Source: Paenibacillus sp. (GTDB taxonomy: Bacteria > Bacillota > Bacilli > Paenibacillales > Paenibacillaceae). Taken from it: DNA of 6,542 nt. The translations under genes and the position numbers were made by a program. The notes beneath the pieces are model-generated. The model did no database searches and was not told the origin of the DNA. It saw nothing but the letters and a program-made list of their open reading frames with translations. Below are positions 1 through 3,999 of the stretch, in pieces (positions within the stretch are counted from its first letter, which is position 1; every line of letters begins with the position of its first letter). The stretch is taken from NCBI GenBank assembly GCA_029256665.1, contig JAQSXN010000230.1, positions 1-6,542 on the forward strand, written 5' to 3'.

Positions 1-120
1 CTGATTGTAGTATATTTTTAAGCTGCAATTGCCCGCCTGAGCTTCCAGGGACCTAATTGTAATATATTTTTAAGCTACAATTGCCGCCTGAGCCTCCAAA
101 AGAGCTAATTGTAGTATATA
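1..120. repeat. 52-bp tandem repeat, about 2.3 copies, cut by window edge
   Basis: Copies begin at positions 1, 53 and 105, giving a constant period of 52 bases. In the first 30 bases copies 1 and 2 agree at 27. A one-base length difference follows, then a shared GCCTGAGC and TCCA, and the last few bases diverge. The third copy stops after about 16 bases, where it runs into the terminator at 123-162. Copy 2 has inverted ends, AATTGTA at 55-61 facing TACAATT at 76-82 around an AT-rich centre; copy 1 has degraded versions of both ends. No coding potential is seen here. More copies may lie to the left of the window. It could be a small palindromic intergenic repeat family or a cluster of protein-binding sites; I cannot tell which. 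Confidence 0.8.
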
Positions 121-122
121 GC

Positions 123-162
123 AAAAACGAAACCCACCTTTTTATAGAAATGGTGGGTTTCG
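123..162 (-). terminator. Intrinsic terminator of the oxidoreductase gene
   Basis: An 11-bp perfect stem pairs 128-138 (CGAAACCCACC) with 152-162 (GGTGGGTTTCG). Read on the minus strand it is followed directly by TTTTTGC (127-121), the expected U-tract. The stem extends weakly inward through A-T pairs past one mismatch. It lies about 60 bases beyond the stop codon of the minus-strand oxidoreductase gene. On the plus strand no U-run follows, so it works as a terminator mainly leftward. Confidence 0.85.
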
Positions 163-170
163 CTTCAGCC

Positions 171-203
171 GAAGCCGCCCGTCTGCGATCGGGCGGCTTT
201 CAT
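171..203. terminator. GC-rich hairpin, possible second terminator
   Basis: A 10-bp stem pairs 172-181 (AAGCCGCCCG) with 190-199 (CGGGCGGCTT), with an 8-base loop. The AA/TT ends give a bidirectional terminator shape. On the plus strand it is followed by a weak T-rich tail (TTTCATTAT), so it may stop transcripts entering from the left. On the minus strand it is the first structure after the oxidoreductase stop codon and lies ahead of the stronger terminator at 123-162. A small CTTC/GAAG hairpin (163-174) overlaps its base and would compete with it. Confidence 0.5.
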
Positions 204-223
204 TATGGGTTCTTGTCGACAAG

Positions 224-1495
224 CTAAGCCTTGCTTGCCGCGTTTTTCTTCAAGAAGACGACGCCTTGGCCGGCGAGGCGCTCATGGAGCGCTTCGGTGG
301 AAATGTCCGCAACGGGGACGTTCGACTCGATGGCGAGGGCGGCCGCGACGCCAGCCGCCTGGCCCAGCGCGTAGCAGGTCGCCTGCACGCGCATCGACGA
401 CATGGCGACGTGCGTGGCGGAGATGCTGCGACCGGCAACGATCAAGCCTTCCACTTGCTTAGGCAGCATGCAGCGGTACGGAATATCGTAGCCGTCCAGC
501 TTCCGCTCGTCCGTGTTCGTTCCGCCGGTCGGGTTGTGGATGTCGATCTCGTAGTTGGTCTGAGCCACTACGTCCTCGAAGCGGCGGCCGCTCGTCAGAT
601 CTTCTTCGGTCAGCGTGTAGCGGCCTTCGATCTGGTTCGTTTCCCTGACTCCGACTTGGCCCGGAACGTGGGACAGAATATGGTTCGGATGATTCGTCCG
701 CTGCAAATAATTGGCGACGGACAACGCTTGCCGGAGCGATTCCTTCTCCGCGTAGTTAATATCCCTGATCTTGGCTCCGTTGCCCTTGACGCGCGTCATG
801 TTGACGAGCAGCGTGCCGTCGCCCATGCCTCCCCAGTATAGATGGCGGCCTTGCGGAAGGTCGGGGATCGATTCGTATTTGTAGCAATCGGCCGGCAGCT
901 TCTGGCGGACCGGCTTGCCGGTGTCCTGCATCATGAACATGAGCGTCATCGGCTGCGTCAGCCCGTCTTCGTCGCGTCCGGCCCTGGTCGGCACGCCGGA
1001 ATCCTGGGCGACCCTCGCGTCTCCCGTGCAATCGATGACGACGCGGCCCATGAAAGCGCGGAGACCTTCCCTTGTATTGGCCACCACTCCGGTGATCCGG
1101 TCACCCTCCATAACGGAGGAAGCGAAACTGACGTGGTAATGCACCTCGACGCCTTCCTTCTCCAGCTTGCCGTTCAAATAATGGCGAAGCTCGAACGGCG
1201 AGTATTGCGGCCAGATCGACTCGTGATGCGAGCTAGGCAGCGCTTCGGGCAGAAATTCCGAGATGAACTCCCGATAGATGCCCGTCACGTTGCCGACGCC
1301 CATGAATACGCTTACGTTGCCGAGCGTTCCCATGCCGCCGAGCTGTCCCGACTGCTCTAGCAAAATCGTTTTTTGTCCGCCGCGCGCGGCACTGATCGCC
1401 GCCGCCGTGCCCGCGGGTCCTCCTCCGACTACGATAACGTCCACCTCGTCGAATACGGGGATGCTGCGCTCCATCTTAATTTCGCGATTTGACAT
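224..1495 (-). CDS. FAD-dependent oxidoreductase (FAD_oxidored-type), 423 aa
   Basis: Predicted soluble cytoplasmic flavoprotein. Near the N-terminus is a Rossmann-type dinucleotide motif, GGGPAG at residues 24-29 after the strand DVIVV. The glutamate ending the second strand (E47 in KTILLEQ) is the usual ribose-binding acid of FAD proteins, and GQLGGMGT follows. DCTGDA at about 155-160 is the second conserved FAD-family motif. The C-terminal GLIVAGRSISATHVAMSS and the following ALGQAAGVAAA match the closing FAD-binding segment of this family. The length is normal and there is no signal peptide or membrane segment. Start choice: the ATG at 1495 has GGAG nine bases upstream (1504-1507). An ATG at 1504 with GAGG six bases upstream is an alternative, and the in-frame TTG at 1516 is unlikely. 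The gene is divergent from the LacI-type regulator, which suggests shared control. Family members often sit in sugar-catabolic clusters, but the substrate is unknown here. Confidence 0.9.
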   Translation of the reverse strand: MSNREIKMERSIPVFDEVDVIVVGGGPAGTAAAISAARGGQKTILLEQSGQLGGMGTLGNVSVFMGVGNVTGIYREFISEFLPEALPSSHHESIWPQYSPFELRHYLNGKLEKEGVEVHYHVSFASSVMEGDRITGVVANTREGLRAFMGRVVIDCTGDARVAQDSGVPTRAGRDEDGLTQPMTLMFMMQDTGKPVRQKLPADCYKYESIPDLPQGRHLYWGGMGDGTLLVNMTRVKGNGAKIRDINYAEKESLRQALSVANYLQRTNHPNHILSHVPGQVGVRETNQIEGRYTLTEEDLTSGRRFEDVVAQTNYEIDIHNPTGGTNTDERKLDGYDIPYRCMLPKQVEGLIVAGRSISATHVAMSSMRVQATCYALGQAAGVAAALAIESNVPVADISTEALHERLAGQGVVFLKKNAASKA

Positions 1496-1503
1496 GATGA
1501 TCA

Positions 1504-1507
1504 TCTC
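1504..1507 (-). promoter_or_regulatory. Ribosome binding site deciding the oxidoreductase start
   Basis: The minus strand reads GGAG here, nine bases before the ATG at 1495. Several in-frame ATGs lie close together (1510, 1504, 1495), so this site is what favours 1495. A GAGG three to six bases further upstream could instead serve the ATG at 1504, which would add three residues. Confidence 0.6.
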
Positions 1508-1535
1508 CATCCTCAATTCGTTCTTCTTGGTTTCA

Positions 1536-1564
1536 ATTGTAGGGAAAATGAAACCTGATTTATA
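1536..1564 (-). promoter_or_regulatory. Putative promoter of the oxidoreductase gene
   Basis: On the minus strand TACAAT (1541-1536) matches the -10 consensus at five of six positions. With a 17-base spacer the -35 region would be TATAAA (1564-1559), a poor match at three of six, so this promoter probably needs an activator or is weak. The start of transcription would fall near 1529, leaving a leader of about 33 bases that contains the ribosome binding site. Confidence 0.45.
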
Positions 1565-1583
1565 GTTTCATTTTTGTTACAAT
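1555..1583 (+). promoter_or_regulatory. Putative promoter of the LacI-type regulator
   Basis: TACAAT at 1578-1583 is a five-of-six match to the -10 consensus. The -35 region at 17-base spacing, CTGATT (1555-1560), matches only three of six. It mirrors the minus-strand promoter, so the two promoters overlap back to back. Transcription would begin near 1590, about 27 bases before the regulator ATG. Confidence 0.45.
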
Positions 1584-1602
1584 TAGAACAGAATGAACGT
1601 TA

Positions 1603-1608
1603 GGGGAG
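1603..1608 (+). promoter_or_regulatory. Ribosome binding site deciding the regulator start
   Basis: GGGGAG ends eight bases before the ATG at 1617. An upstream in-frame ATG at 1593 would contain this site inside the coding region and has no good site of its own, so 1617 is preferred. Confidence 0.75.
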
Positions 1609-1616
1609 AAGCAATC

Positions 1617-2660
1617 ATGTCGATCAGGAAACAAGTGACGCTGCAGACGATAGCCGACGAGCTAGGGTTGACGATCCATACCGTATCCAAGGCGCTGCGG
1701 GGGCTGCCCGGCATGTCCGAGACGACGCGCAAGGCGGTCGCGGATCTTGCGCGCGAGCTGGGGTACCGGACGAAGGAGCAGGAGGCGGGCATCGCGGCGG
1801 AGCGTATTCCTTGGGCGGGGGCGAAGCCTAGGCGGTTCGCGATGTTGACCTTTGGCGACTCCGTCTTCCATCAGTTGCAGCTCGAGGGGGTGCGCGTCCG
1901 CCTGAACGAGCTTGGGCACTCGCTCTACCCGCTGCTGATGCCCGTAGAGATGGACGGCGTGGACGAGCTCCGGCTATGGCTAGACAACAATGGGCTGTTT
2001 TTTGCGGACGGACTGTTCCTGACGGCGGTGATCCCGGAGTGGATGGAGGCCGTCCTGCTGGAGCTTCCGATGCCCAAGGTGCTTATCAATTACCCGCCTG
2101 ACGTGACGGCGGTCGACAGCGTGATCTGGGACGTGGAATTTGCCATCCATCAATCGATGGAGGCTCTGCACCGGGCGGGGCATCGGGACATTTTGTATAT
2201 AGGGGAAATCAGTCGGCTCAGAGGATTTCGATTGCGTTGGAGCGCGTTTGCCGCGGCAGCGGACCGTCTTGGGCTGCCGGATTTGGCGGATCCCGCCGAG
2301 CATGTGACGGGCAGCTTCTCCGACCGCGCCGCGTGGATGGAGGAGATAAGCGCCAAGCTGGGCTCAGGCCGCTATACGGCCGCCATAGCAGCTATTCCGG
2401 GCGTGGCCGAATGGGTGTACGTCGCCTCGGGGTTCCTGAAGCTGAGGATCCCGGAGGATCTCACCTTGGTCGGGATGGAGAACGAGGCGAATCCCCGTTA
2501 CGCCGGCACATCGCGTCCGCTGCTGCTCGTACGGGAGGCAGGCGAACGAGCGGCGGAGCTTATGCTGCGCCGAATCGCGAATCCTCTGCTCCCTTATGAG
2601 CAAGTTAGGCTGCGGGGGGCGTTTCATCCGGGGGAGACGATTCTCCCTCGAGAGCCATAG
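1617..2660 (+). CDS. LacI-family transcriptional regulator, 347 aa
   Basis: DNA-binding regulator that would act in the cytoplasm. The N-terminus carries the LacI-type helix-turn-helix: VTLQTIADELGL (7-18), then the recognition helix HTVSKALRG (21-29), then SETTRKAVADLARELGYR (34-51). The rest (about 66-345) fits the periplasmic-binding-protein-like sensor fold. It has the family landmark of a strand followed by RLRGFRLRW (canonical form G...RxxGF), and IPEDLTLVGMENE in place of the usual VPEDvslvGFDD. Length is normal. Odd points: the hinge after the HTH (about 52-65) lacks the usual LRTGRT-type hinge-helix sequence, and the canonical ND and DD of the sensor are replaced by PG and EN, so its ligand and binding mode may differ from well-studied members. 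It is divergent from the oxidoreductase gene and is followed by its own terminator. Its effector is probably a sugar or sugar derivative by family, but this cannot be specified. Confidence 0.92.
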   Translation: MSIRKQVTLQTIADELGLTIHTVSKALRGLPGMSETTRKAVADLARELGYRTKEQEAGIAAERIPWAGAKPRRFAMLTFGDSVFHQLQLEGVRVRLNELGHSLYPLLMPVEMDGVDELRLWLDNNGLFFADGLFLTAVIPEWMEAVLLELPMPKVLINYPPDVTAVDSVIWDVEFAIHQSMEALHRAGHRDILYIGEISRLRGFRLRWSAFAAAADRLGLPDLADPAEHVTGSFSDRAAWMEEISAKLGSGRYTAAIAAIPGVAEWVYVASGFLKLRIPEDLTLVGMENEANPRYAGTSRPLLLVREAGERAAELMLRRIANPLLPYEQVRLRGAFHPGETILPREP

Positions 2661-2662
2661 AA

Positions 2663-2713
2663 GAGAGGCCAATAAAGTCATGAATCTACGGATTGTAGTC
2701 ATGACTGTCCTCT
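2663..2713 (+). other. Stem-loop just after the regulator stop codon
   Basis: AGTCATGA (2676-2683) pairs perfectly with TCATGACT (2699-2706). After a two-base bulge, CTAC (2686-2689) pairs with GTAG (2695-2698) around a five-base loop, giving 12 paired positions. AGAGG and CCTCT outside could add a further short stem across an internal loop. No U-run follows, so it does not look like a terminator. Each arm also contains the palindrome TCATGA, so it could instead be a DNA-binding site or a 3'-end stabilising structure. Confidence 0.55.
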
Positions 2714-2724
2714 ATCGGCCGCTC

Positions 2725-2739
2725 AGGTAAGCGTTTACA
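2725..2739. promoter_or_regulatory. cre-like box (CcpA/LacI-family operator)
   Basis: AGGTAAGCGTTTACA fits the Bacillus cre consensus WTGNAANCGNWNNCW except for one position (G for T). The core GTAAGCGTTTAC is nearly a perfect palindrome with the central CG that LacI-family proteins favour. It overlaps a possible -10 box, TACAAT at 2736-2741, for which I see no good -35. It could mediate catabolite repression by CcpA, or be the operator of the neighbouring LacI-type regulator. A strong terminator lies between it and the downstream genes, so its target promoter is unclear. Confidence 0.55.
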
Positions 2740-2745
2740 ATCGAA

Positions 2746-2792
2746 GGTGAACGATCGCGGGCAAGCGGCCTGCGGCATCGTTCGCCTTTTTT
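2746..2792 (+). terminator. Strong intrinsic terminator after the regulator gene
   Basis: GGTGAACGAT (2746-2755) pairs with ATCGTTCGCC (2777-2786), ten pairs with one G-U. Across a small internal loop, GCGGGC (2757-2762) pairs with GCCTGC (2768-2773), closing a five-base loop. A run of six T (2787-2792) follows directly. It would end the regulator transcript and separate it from the foldase-like gene, unless it acts as an attenuator for a promoter at the cre-like box. Confidence 0.85.
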
Positions 2793-2795
2793 GAA

Positions 2796-2823
2796 CGCGG
2801 TCGCTCATCTTCGAGAGGCCGCG
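2796..2823 (+). other. Leader hairpin upstream of the foldase-like gene
   Basis: CGCGGTC (2796-2802) pairs with GGCCGCG (2817-2823), with one G-U. After a single G-A mismatch, CTC (2804-2806) pairs with GAG (2813-2815) around a six-base loop. No T-run follows immediately. It begins four bases after the terminator tract and ends 33 bases before the ribosome binding site at 2856. It could be a structured 5' leader. I see no convincing promoter between it and the gene. Confidence 0.45.
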
Positions 2824-2855
2824 ATGGAGGTTTTCTCACATACATCATGAACTGG

Positions 2856-2862
2856 AAGGAGG
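2856..2862 (+). promoter_or_regulatory. Ribosome binding site of the foldase-like gene
   Basis: AAGGAGG is a full-strength Shine-Dalgarno site. Two adjacent ATG codons follow: 2867 at a spacing of four bases and 2870 at seven. The spacing favours 2870, which would only remove the first methionine. Confidence 0.8.
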
Positions 2863-2866
2863 GGAA

Positions 2867-3991
2867 ATGATGGTTGCCTATAAGCGAAAGTCGGCAGTCG
2901 TGCTCGCGGCGGCTTACGTTCTGGGAGGCTTGCTCATCTTGCTCGCATGCGCGGCATGGTTCGTCGGCCGCACGGACGCAAGGCCGGAACAGTCGGTCGT
3001 CGCCGAGATAGACGGAGTGCCCGTGACGGAGGAGGAATTCCGGTGGGCGCTGGCACGGGAGCGGTCCGGCGTCATCGAACAATTCAAGCGGACGTACGGA
3101 GCCGTTGTCGACAAAGCGTTCTGGCAGCGCGAATACGAAGGGGTAACGCCGCTCGAGACCGTCAAGCGGAGGGCGCTCGATGCGGTCGCGCGCATGAAGG
3201 TGCAGCTTCGGTTGGCCGAGCGGCATGGCTTCATTGCCGATGCTTCGTACGAAGGGCTCTTGCTAGAGATGGAGCGGGAGAACCGAGCCCGAGCGAAGTC
3301 GCTTGCGGCAGGGCTTCCGGTGTACGGCCCGTCCAAGTTCGATCAAGCGGATTTCTTCGATTTTTATCTCGGACGGCTTACGGTCGAGCTGAAGGACAAG
3401 CTCGCCGAGGCGGAGCTGGCGATGACGGAGGAGAAGTTGAAGCGGCATTACGAAGAGGTGAAGGACGAGCTGTTCCGGCTGGAAGGCGAGACGCGGTTCT
3501 ATGCCATATCCGCTTCGTATCGGATAGACGGCATGGAAGATGAAGAGCGAAAGAGGGAAGCGGCATCCGCGCTGGACGAAATCCGCGCTCGTCTTGCCGC
3601 GGGCGAAGCGGCGGGCGACCTTGTCGGCGAGCTGGGCAACGTTGCTTCGGTGGCCGGGGAGGATTCCCTGCTGCAAGCGGCAGAGGAACGCTTGGACGCC
3701 GCATCGGCACGTTATTACTATAGGGCGCTCCCGCAATTGTACGAGCTGCTGGCCGATGCGCCGGAGCCTGGCTTCGTAGCCCCGATTCTCGACGACATGG
3801 AGAACGGACGATACATGCTGGCCGTCGTCATCGGCAGCGAGGCAGGCGGTTACGCCAGCTTCGAGGAGAGCAAAGACAAGGTGCGCCAGCTTGCGATGGA
3901 ATCGGCGTATGTCGAATACGTCGACAAACTGGCGGAGGAAGCGCAAATCGTCATGATCGGCGAGATGTATGAAGAAATGACATTGGAGTAA
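2867..3991 (+). CDS. PrsA/SurA-like membrane-anchored foldase, degenerate isomerase region, 374 aa
   Basis: Predicted to sit outside the membrane, anchored by its N-terminus. KRK (6-8) precedes a hydrophobic stretch (9-34). This contains LLAC with cysteine 28, which loosely fits a lipobox, so it may be a lipoprotein like PrsA or simply a membrane-anchored protein. Residues 44-58 (VVAEIDGVPVTEEEF) match the strand-turn-helix that opens the SurA/PrsA chaperone domain, and the following region to about 215 is helical and highly charged. In PrsA the parvulin isomerase domain comes next. Here about 215-360 keeps the layout, with a helix resembling the family's KAGEDFAELA segment (ALDEIRARLAAGEAAGDL) and a helical end (YASFEESKDKVRQLAMESAYVEYVDKL). 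However, I see no parvulin HILV-type signature, so isomerase activity is doubtful. It ends eight bases before the secreted beta-helix gene, which suggests one operon and a role in that protein's folding. Confidence 0.75.
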   Translation: MMVAYKRKSAVVLAAAYVLGGLLILLACAAWFVGRTDARPEQSVVAEIDGVPVTEEEFRWALARERSGVIEQFKRTYGAVVDKAFWQREYEGVTPLETVKRRALDAVARMKVQLRLAERHGFIADASYEGLLLEMERENRARAKSLAAGLPVYGPSKFDQADFFDFYLGRLTVELKDKLAEAELAMTEEKLKRHYEEVKDELFRLEGETRFYAISASYRIDGMEDEERKREAASALDEIRARLAAGEAAGDLVGELGNVASVAGEDSLLQAAEERLDAASARYYYRALPQLYELLADAPEPGFVAPILDDMENGRYMLAVVIGSEAGGYASFEESKDKVRQLAMESAYVEYVDKLAEEAQIVMIGEMYEEMTLE

Positions 3992-3992
3992 C

Positions 3993-3999
3993 GGAGAGG
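3993..3999 (+). promoter_or_regulatory. Ribosome binding site of the beta-helix gene
   Basis: GGAGAGG lies in the eight-base gap after the preceding stop codon. It touches the ATG at 4000 and lies nine bases before the in-frame ATG at 4009. Spacing favours 4009, but 4000 gives a more typical signal-peptide start with a lysine at residue 2. The choice changes only three residues. Confidence 0.6.

Larger units (their letters stand above)
1530..1589. promoter_or_regulatory. Large nested palindrome, candidate operator between divergent genes
   Basis: All parts share one symmetry centre at 1559.5. The inner arms are a perfect 10-bp inverted repeat: AAAATGAAAC (1545-1554) and GTTTCATTTT (1565-1574), spaced by 10 bases. 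The outer arms are AATTGTA (1535-1541) and TACAATT (1578-1584), and the tips are GTT (1530-1532) and AAC (1587-1589). Overall 20 of 25 arm positions pair. The palindrome spans both candidate -10 boxes and the region between them. A dimeric regulator bound here could therefore control both genes at once; the adjacent LacI-family protein is the obvious candidate. The centre lacks the CG typical of LacI operators. Confidence 0.6.

Noticed and set aside
1..120. CRISPR array
   Set aside because: The unit repeats back to back with no unique spacers, only about 2.3 copies are present, and the whole 52-base period is similar rather than a short repeat.
842..1360. Plus-strand open frame of 172 codons (and a neighbour at 266-841)
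   Set aside because: Antisense to the well-supported oxidoreductase; no protein family features.
1496..1516. TTG start for the oxidoreductase at 1516
   Set aside because: No ribosome binding site precedes it, whereas GGAG is correctly spaced for the ATG at 1495; the added residues are not part of the FAD fold.
1596..1601. AACGTT palindrome before the regulator gene as a LacI operator
   Set aside because: Symmetry does not extend beyond six bases, so it is too short to support an operator.
1593..1616. Upstream ATG start for the regulator
   Set aside because: The strong GGGGAG site at 1603-1608 would lie inside the coding region and is ideally placed for the ATG at 1617.
2796..2823. Second terminator after the regulator
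   Set aside because: The stem is sound but no T-run follows within the expected distance.
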